Part shown: piece by piece, positions 35,595 through 43,569 of the stretch
Position numbering within the stretch: position 1 is the stretch's first letter
Layout: each line of letters begins with the position of its first letter
Assembly (NCBI GenBank): GCA_026936105.1
Contig: JAIXKI010000004.1
Coordinates: 124,001-188,000, forward strand
Direction: 5' to 3'
Origin: Chitinophagales bacterium
GTDB taxonomy: Bacteria; Bacteroidota; Bacteroidia; Chitinophagales; Chitinophagaceae
DNA length: 64,000 nt
Made by a program: the position numbers and the translations under genes
Notes under the pieces: generated by a model
What the model was told of the DNA's origin: nothing
Database searches by the model: none
What the model saw: only the letters and a program-made list of their open reading frames with translations

Positions 35595-38203
35595 TTTGAC
35601 TTTATTTTTTCAATGTTCCAAATGCTGTAAATGTTTTTCCTGCGGTTAAATGCTTCGTCTCCGCCTTCCATTATGTCAACTATATACCGTTGTGTTTGGT
35701 GATTATCAATCGTGCCGGAATGCACAGTGATTTTCTTTTCATCATAGCTACAAGAAACTACTTTTTCACTATCACCAAGCACAGGGATGTTAGCATTGTG
35801 CGTAGCAAAGATGAATTGCATATTCCCCTTTATCTTCTTTAACTCCTTTATTACTTCATCATAAATGGTCTGATTATCCAAATCATCTTCGGGCTGGTCA
35901 ATAATCAATACATCATTTTCCTTTTGAGCCAACAGGAATAGAATTAATGCAGATGCTCTCTGCCCTAGAGAATGTTTATCCAAAGATTTCCCGTTATATT
36001 GGATAATGATTTTATTCTCAACCTTAAATGTGAGCAAGTCTTCAAGATTTTCAGAAAACCTTCTTTTGAAATCCACAACTTGATTTTCATTCAGGATGTT
36101 ATCCAATTTGCTACTGTCTCGGTAAATCTGAATGAAGTCTTTATAAGTAGATTCTATTTCCTGATACGCTGTTCCACGAATACCTGAACCGCTAAAAATT
36201 TGTTTCATTTTATCAATGAACTTATCTCGCCTGTCTTTGAATAGCACATCAATAAACAGTTTGCTTTCTGCTTCATTGATTCTGTCAACTTCTGTTTTGA
36301 GAAGTTTATATTCTTCAAGCCAAAGGTTGTCTAGTTCTGTAAGTCGCTCTAACAAATTTGCTTGTAATTCGCTTCTTTTCTTTTCATACTTTTCAATCTC
36401 CTTTAGTTTTAATTGTGCAGTTTCAATTTGTCTGTTTAGATTCAGGAAATTATCTGGGTTAATAGTATCAGTATTAATTTCTCTCTTAATCTTGGCAAAC
36501 TCCTCCTTCAAACCTTCTTTCTTGGCATTGATTTTTGAGATTACTTCCTTGAACTTTAATTGAATTTGAGTCGAATTTTTCTGAATGGCTTTTAACTTTT
36601 CAAATTCAGTTTTCAGTTCGACCATCAAAGATTTTGCTTCCTCAAAAAGTTCTCTGTTTACTTCAGAGCCAGAAATTTCCTGCTGAAAGAAATATTCATG
36701 ATTTGAAATTATAGAAGCTAACTCATGCAGATAACTTCTGATTGATGAATCGTTTTGAGATATTTTGGAAATATCTGAATCAAATAAAGTTTGTTGCTTT
36801 AGCTTTTCTTCAACACCTTTCTTCTTAAAGAATTCAAGCTGATGTTTAGCATTTTGAATAAGTGTATCCGTTTCTTTTTTCAGCTCCTTTAAGTTTCTGA
36901 GTTTTTTGATTTCTGAGATAATATTTTCTACCTCTCTTTTCTTTTGTTCAATTTTATTTTGAACTCCTTTTAAACGAGTTCCAATTAAACGCTGAATCAA
37001 ATCTGCTTCAAAGTCAGCATCTTTGTTAGACAAGTCTTTTTGACCGAAATAAACAGGATAATCGAAAATTGCATCAATAGAAATTCCTGTTTGCAGAATT
37101 CCTTCTTTATAAATGTCCTCTTTCTGCCCATATATTTTTTCTATCCTATATTCTTCTTTGTGCCTGTTTACGACCGTAACGATTGACTTACCTCCACTTC
37201 TTAATACATTTTCAATCAAACCCTCTTTATATTTTGGGTCAACGGCTATGGGAGAAAGAGGAATCCCTAAAGTATATCGCAATATTTCAAGCACAGAAGA
37301 TTTTCCGCTTCCTCTGATACCAATCAAATTATTAAGTTCAGGTGAAAAGTCAATTTTAGTTTCATCTAACAACCCTCCCTCAAATGCTATGGATTTGATG
37401 AACGAGTTTTTTGTTTCAGGCTTCTCCTTAGGCTTAACTCTGTATTCGCTGTCAGACAAAGCATAGGTTAAAGCCTCAAAATTAAAGTCACCGATTTTTA
37501 AGTAAGTAATTTTGCCTTTCCCTATAGCATCAATACCGCCATGAGCATTGTCAGAGCCTTCAACACAAGCAATTTTACTTTTTCTATTTAACCACTGGCA
37601 TAGCTTGTTATAGTTTTCAAGATTGGCACTTTTCTGAACAGCCAAAACTTTACTGAATGCTTCCTGTCTTACAAAATCCTCCTGTGTTCTTCCTCTTAAT
37701 TCTGTAAATAAACCATTCGTATCATCAACATGAGCCAAAATAATGAAGTAGTCGTGTCCGATTTTATCAAGTGCTTCAACAGTTTCTTTCAGGTTGAAAT
37801 TAGAATTTGGATAGTTAGGTTTATCATAATTGAGGATGCCATAAAAAGCATTTTCCAGAAATTTGCTAATGTTGTCCGTTTCACCTTGATACCATTTATC
37901 ATCAAACGCTATTAGAATGTGAATGCCTTCTTTCAGTGAAAATTCAATTCCCGCGAACAAGCCAATGCCTTCTTTAAGTGCTTTTTTTCTTAAAGCAACA
38001 AACTCATTTTTGTCAAACTTATTATGATTGGTTATCAGACCAACATTTATGTTTTGTAATTTAAGTTGCTCGACATACAATCGGCAAAAATCATTTTCAT
38101 TGCCTTTGTAATCAAATTCTTTATCAGCTTTTGTATGCAAATGGAAATCGCCCCGAAGCCAGGTCGCTCCATTTTCAAATATGTTTTTGGTTTCGTTTTC
38201 CAT
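35591..38203 (-). CDS. PHP-domain protein fused to an SMC/Rad50-like ATPase
   Basis: 870 residues. N-terminal PHP metal-dependent phosphoesterase domain (about 15-270) with HLHT at 21-24, TNHNKFD and a second cluster of acidic/His residues (IEFSLKEGIHILIAF). Then Walker A GIRGSGKSS (295-303), a long coiled coil (about 400-660, interrupted), the ABC signature-like LGQRAS (about 746), Walker B VLIIDQPEDDLD (Asp769), and the H-loop ATHNAN. PHP domains cleave nucleic acid or phosphoester bonds, and SMC-like ATPases act on DNA ends. Domain order fits the group some databases call TrlF-like. It is 11 bp downstream of mod and overlaps the next gene by 4 bp. Confidence 0.9.
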   Translation of the reverse strand: MENETKNIFENGATWLRGDFHLHTKADKEFDYKGNENDFCRLYVEQLKLQNINVGLITNHNKFDKNEFVALRKKALKEGIGLFAGIEFSLKEGIHILIAFDDKWYQGETDNISKFLENAFYGILNYDKPNYPNSNFNLKETVEALDKIGHDYFIILAHVDDTNGLFTELRGRTQEDFVRQEAFSKVLAVQKSANLENYNKLCQWLNRKSKIACVEGSDNAHGGIDAIGKGKITYLKIGDFNFEALTYALSDSEYRVKPKEKPETKNSFIKSIAFEGGLLDETKIDFSPELNNLIGIRGSGKSSVLEILRYTLGIPLSPIAVDPKYKEGLIENVLRSGGKSIVTVVNRHKEEYRIEKIYGQKEDIYKEGILQTGISIDAIFDYPVYFGQKDLSNKDADFEADLIQRLIGTRLKGVQNKIEQKKREVENIISEIKKLRNLKELKKETDTLIQNAKHQLEFFKKKGVEEKLKQQTLFDSDISKISQNDSSIRSYLHELASIISNHEYFFQQEISGSEVNRELFEEAKSLMVELKTEFEKLKAIQKNSTQIQLKFKEVISKINAKKEGLKEEFAKIKREINTDTINPDNFLNLNRQIETAQLKLKEIEKYEKKRSELQANLLERLTELDNLWLEEYKLLKTEVDRINEAESKLFIDVLFKDRRDKFIDKMKQIFSGSGIRGTAYQEIESTYKDFIQIYRDSSKLDNILNENQVVDFKRRFSENLEDLLTFKVENKIIIQYNGKSLDKHSLGQRASALILFLLAQKENDVLIIDQPEDDLDNQTIYDEVIKELKKIKGNMQFIFATHNANIPVLGDSEKVVSCSYDEKKITVHSGTIDNHQTQRYIVDIMEGGDEAFNRRKNIYSIWNIEKIKSK

Positions 38204-38214
38204 TTTGCTTGTTC

Positions 38215-40251
38215 TTATATCGGTTTAAAATCTATCCCTGCATCTTTCATTTGCAACACGGTGTTGGTTTTCAACTGGTCGTTGTCTTTGAAAAGAATGT
38301 CGAGGGTAATTACTTTTTTGGGTTGTAAGGCAATTATCTTGTCAACAGTTGCCTGATTGATACTTTCAAAAGCAATCAACAGTTCAGCGCTATTGATGCT
38401 GTAAAAGTTTTCTATCTTCTCTACTTTGTCGGTCAATAAATAACCAGCTTTAAGCATTAATTCATACAGCATATTATCCTTTTCGCTGCCTTCTCTTACA
38501 GGATTGGTAAAGGCACCTAACTGCTGCACTAAATTTTCTTCGTTGATTTCACTGCCTCTCCAAATTTTGAAATTGGAAGGAGAGAGTTTGAAAGCCTTGA
38601 AACCTAAGTCATTTTTACTTCCATTTCCCCCTGTCGTTGCCCAACCAATTGAGTTCGTGCCTATATCAATACCTAACTGCTTATGTTTGGCATTTTCTTG
38701 TTCAATACTCTTGATTACTTTTCTTATTCGTTCTTTGGAAACATCTGAAATGGTTTTAAATCCCGCTTTAAATGCTTCGCTGCTCTCCTCACATGGTTCA
38801 GGCAATTGAGCAAGAATAAATTTTCTTTGTTTGTCGTCTTCTTGGTTTAATTCTAATACTGCTTGAGCGGTTGTTCCTGAACCAGCAAAGAAGTCAAGTA
38901 TAATGTCATTTTGCTTGCTCTCTATTGAATTAATAAGCAACTTAGTCAACGATGTAGGTTTAGGATAAGAAAAATAGCTCTTGCCCTCAAATAATTTTTC
39001 TACTTCAATACCTCCATCACTCTTTAATGAAATGATAGACCTCAATAAAAGCTTATCGAGTTCATCTAAATAATTTATTGAACTCGGTTGAGTGTTTTCG
39101 TCTTTGTCAAACCAAATACGACCACATACAAACGAGCCATCATGTAATTCTACGATACTTTGATATTTGCCCTCTACAATTTTTGCAGCGTCATTAAAAC
39201 TTTCTTCTTTCCATCTCCAACCTCTATCAGGAATTTTCACTGCATTACCAGTTTTTGGATGTTTAACCTCATACCTCGGACCAAATGTATTTGCATTTGG
39301 CCAGCTCATATTAATTTTTCCCCAAAGTCTATAATCGCTGTCTAAAGAATTATAAAGTGTAATACCTCTATCATATCCTTTTTTATTATACAGTTTGCGA
39401 ATTTCATTTTCCGCTTCAGGAATAGAAGTCTTTTTCTTTTTTAGTTTGGAAAGCAATTCGTCAATCTCCTCAATTCCTTCTTTGCCCATTAAAAATTCAT
39501 GTTTCAATGAACTGTCCTTAACAAAAACAAGAATATATTCATGTATACTACCAATGCCTTTATCGTTTTTGGGAACTCGTTTATTCCAGTTAATGCATTC
39601 GATAAAGTTTTCCTCTCCAAAAATTTCATTCATAATCATTCTCAGATTATGCACTTCGTTGTCGTCAATGTGAACGAAGATTACACCATCTTCACGCAGT
39701 AAGTTTTTAGCCAAAAACAAACGGGGATACATCATGCTCAGCCAGTTGCTATGATAATGACCGCTGTCTTTGCTGTTTTTGCGAAACATACCTTCTTTCA
39801 TCAGGTAGCCTTCTTCGTCTTTTTCGCCAATGCGTTTTTGATATTCTTCTTTGTTTTCTTTAAAACTGTCGGGGTAAATAAAGCTGTCGTTGCCCGTATT
39901 GTAAGGCGGGTCTATAATGATGCACTTTACTTTTCCATAATAACTTTTCTGCAACACTTTCAGCACTTCAAGGTTTTCGCCTTCAATAAATATGTTCTCA
40001 GTCGTATCAAAGTTTACCGATTCATCCAGTTGGGGTTTCAGCGTTACCGTTGTTGGAATTTGTAATACTTTGAAAGCATCGCTTTTCCCTGCCCAATTGA
40101 GGACATAGCGTTCATTATTAAAATTAATGTCGTCAGTAAAAGTTGCTTTGAACTTTTCAATGTCAATTTTTCCTTCCGTGAAAATTTCAGGAAAATCTGA
40201 TTTCAGTTTTTCTAATCTGTCTTGTATTATGTTCAGTGATTCTCCGTTCAT
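38215..40251 (-). CDS. mod: Type III DNA methyltransferase, Mod subunit
   Basis: 678 residues. A beta-class (motif IV before motif I) N6-adenine methyltransferase: DPPYNTG at 114-120 and DFFAGSGTTAQAVLE at about 453-467. N-terminal residues (LNWAGKSDAF, IPTTVTLKPQLDESVNFDTTENIFIEGENLEVL) are typical of type III Mod. The target-recognition region lies between about 210 and 420. The C-terminal region (DLGFKAFKLSPSNFKIWRG onwards) is the conserved Mod tail. Unusually, the linker before it (527-538) reads GIDIGTNSIGWA, close to the Cas9 RuvC-I motif. Mod recognises an asymmetric 5-6 bp site and methylates one strand. It overlaps the XRE gene by 4 bp. Confidence 0.95.
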   Translation of the reverse strand: MNGESLNIIQDRLEKLKSDFPEIFTEGKIDIEKFKATFTDDINFNNERYVLNWAGKSDAFKVLQIPTTVTLKPQLDESVNFDTTENIFIEGENLEVLKVLQKSYYGKVKCIIIDPPYNTGNDSFIYPDSFKENKEEYQKRIGEKDEEGYLMKEGMFRKNSKDSGHYHSNWLSMMYPRLFLAKNLLREDGVIFVHIDDNEVHNLRMIMNEIFGEENFIECINWNKRVPKNDKGIGSIHEYILVFVKDSSLKHEFLMGKEGIEEIDELLSKLKKKKTSIPEAENEIRKLYNKKGYDRGITLYNSLDSDYRLWGKINMSWPNANTFGPRYEVKHPKTGNAVKIPDRGWRWKEESFNDAAKIVEGKYQSIVELHDGSFVCGRIWFDKDENTQPSSINYLDELDKLLLRSIISLKSDGGIEVEKLFEGKSYFSYPKPTSLTKLLINSIESKQNDIILDFFAGSGTTAQAVLELNQEDDKQRKFILAQLPEPCEESSEAFKAGFKTISDVSKERIRKVIKSIEQENAKHKQLGIDIGTNSIGWATTGGNGSKNDLGFKAFKLSPSNFKIWRGSEINEENLVQQLGAFTNPVREGSEKDNMLYELMLKAGYLLTDKVEKIENFYSINSAELLIAFESINQATVDKIIALQPKKVITLDILFKDNDQLKTNTVLQMKDAGIDFKPI
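38602..38676 (-). other. Insert in Mod resembling the RuvC-I motif of Cas9
   Basis: Codons 527-538 of Mod (38638-38673) encode GIDIGTNSIGWA, differing from the Cas9 RuvC-I segment of S. pyogenes (GLDIGTNSVGWA, with catalytic Asp10) by two conservative changes. Asp529 would occupy the catalytic position. A hexamer ACCTAA (plus-strand reading) flanks the segment at 38602-38607 and 38671-38676, exactly 69 bases apart. In other Mod proteins this place holds a variable linker. No other Cas9 or RuvC motif follows, so nuclease activity is not implied. Confidence 0.6.
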
Positions 40252-40550
40252 TTTTTCTTCCTTTTAAAAAGTTCAACTTTTTTTTCGGCAGCTTTCAAAG
40301 CCTCTTTAGCAAGGTCTTCATTTTGAACTTCTCCAGCTATTTTGTCGCTTAACCAAGCCAAAAGCAATTCGTCAGCATTCACATTGTAATACTTTGCAAA
40401 AGTAAGCACCTGTTCTTTGTTCGGTTTTCTTTCGTCCCGTTCAAACTTGCTTAACAATGCCGTGTCCATTTCCATAGCTGCTGCCACTTGTCGAAGTAGC
40501 AAACCCTTTGATTCACGGTGTTCTCTTAGTATTTGACCTAATGTATTCAA
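40248..40550 (-). CDS. XRE-family controller (C-protein-like) of the restriction-modification operon
   Basis: 100 residues, starting from a TTG (40548-40550), since no in-frame ATG or GTG precedes the HTH. The HTH is GQILREHRESKGLLLRQVAAAMEMDTALLSKFERDERKPN (about 5-45), followed by a helical tail. Small XRE proteins of this kind (C proteins) delay expression of restriction by binding palindromic operators next to their own promoter. Such an operator is visible at 40551-40583. The 3' end overlaps mod by 4 bp. Confidence 0.85.
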   Translation of the reverse strand: MNTLGQILREHRESKGLLLRQVAAAMEMDTALLSKFERDERKPNKEQVLTFAKYYNVNADELLLAWLSDKIAGEVQNEDLAKEALKAAEKKVELFKRKKK

Positions 40551-40583
40551 TGGACTTAAATTTGACTTGTCAATAATTGTCCA
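40551..40583 (-). promoter_or_regulatory. Palindromic operator of the XRE/Mod operon
   Basis: Two nested inverted repeats share one centre: inner TTGAC-TT-GTCAA (40562-40573) and outer TGGAC ... GTCCA (40551-40555 with 40579-40583). The site ends directly at the start codon of the XRE gene and touches the -7 element, an arrangement well suited to autoregulation. Binding is inferred from geometry. Confidence 0.7.
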
Positions 40584-40589
40584 AAGTTA
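40582..40589 (-). promoter_or_regulatory. -7 promoter element of the restriction-modification operon
   Basis: Minus-strand TAACTTTG (CAAAGTTA on the plus strand), an exact TAnnTTTG match 32 bases before the TTG start. It overlaps the outer arm of the operator by two bases. Confidence 0.6.
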
Positions 40590-40618
40590 CAATAATATTT
40601 TAAATGTGGGTGGAAAAA

Positions 40619-40738
40619 ATTGGCTCTTTTGGGTTTTGCCTGTAGGATGGTTGCGGGTAGGGGCAAAACCCAAATGTGCCAATGCGGGTAGGCAAAGAAT
40701 TTTATTTTTTTGTGCGGTGGGGGTGTTTTAATTTTTTT
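40619..40738. repeat. Right boundary element of the defence island
   Basis: Hairpin 40619-40683 with perfect inner arms GGGTTTTGCC (40631-40640) and GGCAAAACCC (40662-40671) and outer ATTGGC/GCCAAT, loop containing TGCGGGTAGG. It is followed by AGAATTTTATTTTTTT (40696-40711) and GGTGTTTTAATTTTTTT (40722-40738), the reverse complements of the left element's tails. See the left element at 31647. Confidence 0.7.
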
Positions 40739-41086
40739 TATGGGTCGGCTTATGTGACGCCAAAGTCCGGTTTAGTGTCAACGAACAGCGAAAATGTCAA
40801 CCGAATAAAAGTCGTCTAAAAGATTTGTTTGAATCCGTCTGCTTGGTCGTTTTTGATTATGTTGGTGGTCGTGTCGGTTCTCTACGCTTGCTGCCAACTC
40901 GTGTATTATCGCAATGTACGAAACCTTAAAATCGGAATAAAAAAAATTGGTTGCCTGATTTACAAGAACTTAACTGCATTTATGCAACACTCCTGCTTAT
41001 TGCGACAATACAGCTATACAGTCATGTCTTTTTTCCCTCCCAGGTTAGTGCCAGGACTTGTATATAGGATTTGTTGCTCTCACCAT

Positions 41087-41129
41087 AAGAAGATATTGAC
41101 TTGATGAAACCGTTACGGAACGAACTGCG
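41087..41129 (+). repeat. Repeat C: short RAYT-tail remnant
   Basis: AGAAGATATTGACTTGATGAAACCGTTACGGAACGAACT-like stretch, matching the first half of repeat A at 27126 with a few changes. Directly after it comes GATATTTTTTAACTTTACC, and a near-identical GATATTTTTTAACCTTAC precedes repeat A. Confidence 0.55.
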
Positions 41130-41165
41130 ATATTTTTTAACTTTACCTCCGGAACAAATCATTTC

Positions 41166-42067
41166 ATGAATTTTAACCAGCTGAAATATATCGTGGCAGT
41201 GGACCGCTACCGGAATTTTGCAAGGGCTGCCGATGAATGCGGCATTGCTCAATCTACTTTAAGCAAGGAAATTCAACGGCTGGAAAAAGAATTCGGCATC
41301 ATGATCTTCGACCGTTCCCGTTTTCCTGTCACCCCCACCATGAAAGGCGAAGACCTCATCAGGCAGGCGCAGGTCATTTTATCGGAACATAAGCGGTTCG
41401 TTGACATCGCCGAGAAAAAAAAAACTTACCGAAGGGAACTTTCCGTCTGGGCATACTGCCCATGATCGCTCCTTATCTTGTTCCTTTATTCATCGAACCG
41501 CTTTCTGAAAAATATCCCGAACTGCAGGTGGAGATCGTGGAAACCGGCATCAGGGAAATGGCCCTGCACCTGGAAAATGAAGAACTGGACGGCGGCATTG
41601 CCATTCATCCGTTTGATAAGGAAGGATTTTATGAAGACGTTCTTTTTGATGAAAAGTTTGTGCTGTATGTAGGATCGGATCATCCTTTGTCCAGACAAAA
41701 AGTGGTCTCATGGAATGAAATACCTTTTGGTGACCTGATACTCCAGGAAGACCTGCAGGCACATTTTCTCCGGCCATCATCTAAGAAAAATGATCAAAGC
41801 AATTTGTCCCGCAAGATCCGCAACATCCATATTCAAAGCGGTTCGTTTGAAACCATCCGTAAGATCATTGATCGCAATGGCGGATTAACTTTATTGCCTC
41901 AATTGTCCACACTATACATGGGAGCAAGAAGGCTAAAGATGATACGGCCGCTGGAGAATCCTGTCATCAGCAGAAAAATTGTATTGGTCACTCCCAGGGG
42001 ATTTGAAAAGAACCGCATCACCAAAGTGATCCGCTCGGAGATACTCAACAACCTTCCCGCCCAATAA
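41166..42067 (+). pseudogene. LysR-family regulator (OxyR-like), split by a frameshift at an A10 run
   Basis: The first frame (41166-41465) encodes the HTH (MNFNQLKYIVAVDRYRNFARAADECGIAQSTLSKEIQRLE) and the linker; the second (41462-42067) encodes the effector-binding domain (IAPYLVPLFIEPLSEKYPELQVEIVE ... LQEDL). A change within the A10 run (41415-41424) by two bases fewer or one base more restores one frame reading KKNLPKGTFRLGILPMIAPYL, as in intact LysR proteins. The stop of the first frame overlaps the ATG of the second (ATGA). Sequencing error, phase variation, transcriptional slippage and a true pseudogene all fit. Confidence 0.85.
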
Positions 42068-42111
42068 AAGATCAATCGCTTTTGCCCATATATCTTATCG
42101 CCTTTGCCACA

Positions 42112-42142
42112 TTGACTCCGGCTGATTAGGAGGATAACTTTG
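42112..42142 (+). promoter_or_regulatory. Bacteroidota-type promoter of the PrpD-ComA-CMD operon
   Basis: TTG at 42112-42114 (-33) and TAACTTTG at 42135-42142 (-7) with start-to-start spacing of 23. A frame that could open at the TTG of 42140 lies inside the -7 element, so the real start is the ATG at 42161. Confidence 0.65.
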
Positions 42143-42160
42143 CCCTATAAAAAAAACACC

Positions 42161-43558
42161 ATGACAGAAGTTCAAAAATTAGCAAAGTTCGTTCACTCAC
42201 GCAGCTATGCCGGTCTTTCAGAGTCAGCAGTCACTGCGCTTAAGCTGCGTTTGCTCGATGGTATCGCCTGTGCCATCGGTGCATTGAAGGGTGAGCCGGT
42301 AAGAATGATAAAAGAACAGATCAAAGAATTCGGCGGCAATCCGCTGGCCACCATGATAGGAGGAGGCAGTACCGCTCCCGACAGAGCAGCATTTTACAAC
42401 TCTGCTCTGGTAAGGTATCTTGATTTTAACGACAGCTACCTGGCGAAGAAGGAAACCTGTCATCCTTCGGATAACATAGGAAGCATGCTGGCTGCTGCTG
42501 AATATGCAGATAAAAAAGGTAAAGATCTTTTAACGGCATTGGCCATCGCTTACCAGGTGCAATGCCGGTTAAGCGATGAGGCCCCGGTTCGTGATAAAGG
42601 TTTCGACCATACGGTTCAGGGTGCTTACGGAGCTGCGGCAGGCGCTGCTTATGCTTTGGGACTTGATGAGAATAAAATTGCCAACGCCATTGCCATTGCA
42701 GGCACGGCTTACAATGCATTGCGGGTGACTCGTACGGGAAACCTTTCTCATTGGAAAGGGCTGGCATTTCCTTCAACGGGATGGACATCCACTCACTCTG
42801 CTTTTCTTGCCCAACACGGCATCACGGGGCCTGAAGAAGTTTTTGAAGGAAACAAAGGATTCAAAGATTCCATTGCCGGCAAGTTTGAGATCAACTGGGA
42901 TAAGGAAGCCCTGGAAAGGGTCACTAAGACGATCATTAAGAAATACAATGCAGAGATTCACTCGCAGGCAACGCTGGAAGGGGTTCAGGAATTACACAGA
43001 GGACATCCTTTTGATGTGAATGATGTGGAGAAGATCGTGCTGAACACTTTTGATGTCGCATACAATATTATCGGTGGCGGAGAAGAAGGCGGGAAGAAAA
43101 ACATCAGTACCAAGGAAGAAGCTGATCACAGCTTACCTTACCTGATATCGGTAATGCTGCTCGATGGAAATGTTTTACCTGCACAATACCTGCCGGAAAG
43201 GATCGTGAAAGAAGATGTGCAAAAACTTCTGCAGAAAGTGGAAGTGAATCAAAAGAAAGAATATTCAGACCGGTTCCCCAATGAAATGCCCTGTGATATC
43301 ACGGTTTATATGAAGAATGGCGAACAATATCACATTGAGAAGAAAGATTATGAAGGATTTGTTACAAGGCCGGCTTCCTGGGAAACTGTGATCGCTAAAT
43401 TAAATTCATTGGTAACTCCTTTTACTGATGAAAAGACCAGGGAAAAGATCATTGACCTGGTAAAGAATATCGAGAAACACAGTGTGCGTGAACTGATGGA
43501 AGTGCTGAGTGGAGTGGGAAATAAAAAAGGAACAATAAAAAGATTGATTCATATTTAA
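42161..43558 (+). CDS. MmgE/PrpD family protein
   Basis: 465 residues from the ATG at 42161 (MTEVQKLAKFVHSRSY). Family hallmarks: LRLLDGIACAIGALKGEPV, ALVRYLDFNDSYLAKKETCHPSDNIGSMLAAAEYA, and SLPYLISVMLLDG. PrpD is 2-methylcitrate dehydratase and other members act on hydroxy-tricarboxylates (aconitate-type dehydration/isomerisation). No prpB/prpC genes are next to it, so a role outside the methylcitrate cycle is likely. First gene of an operon with comA and CMD copy 3. Confidence 0.9.
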   Translation: MTEVQKLAKFVHSRSYAGLSESAVTALKLRLLDGIACAIGALKGEPVRMIKEQIKEFGGNPLATMIGGGSTAPDRAAFYNSALVRYLDFNDSYLAKKETCHPSDNIGSMLAAAEYADKKGKDLLTALAIAYQVQCRLSDEAPVRDKGFDHTVQGAYGAAAGAAYALGLDENKIANAIAIAGTAYNALRVTRTGNLSHWKGLAFPSTGWTSTHSAFLAQHGITGPEEVFEGNKGFKDSIAGKFEINWDKEALERVTKTIIKKYNAEIHSQATLEGVQELHRGHPFDVNDVEKIVLNTFDVAYNIIGGGEEGGKKNISTKEEADHSLPYLISVMLLDGNVLPAQYLPERIVKEDVQKLLQKVEVNQKKEYSDRFPNEMPCDITVYMKNGEQYHIEKKDYEGFVTRPASWETVIAKLNSLVTPFTDEKTREKIIDLVKNIEKHSVRELMEVLSGVGNKKGTIKRLIHI

Positions 43559-43569
43559 AACAAAATATT

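Larger units (their letters stand above)
40551..41165. other. Intergenic region holding operator, boundary hairpin and a RAYT-tail remnant
   Basis: Apart from the listed sites, 40739-41086 shows no supported gene. A 91-codon frame from a TTG at 40829 has one hydrophobic stretch but no homology I can recognise and no promoter. Just before the LysR gene, TTTAACTTTACC (41135-41148) is one base off the TAnnTTTG element and may be its promoter. Confidence 0.5.

Noticed and set aside
38215-40251. Mod as a Cas9-type nuclease
   Set aside because: Only the first RuvC motif is present; there is no HNH domain, no RuvC-II/III and no CRISPR array or cas genes in the window.
40829-41104. 91-codon plus-strand frame with one hydrophobic stretch
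   Set aside because: It begins at TTG without a -7 element nearby, and its end lies inside the RAYT-tail repeat C; no family resemblance.
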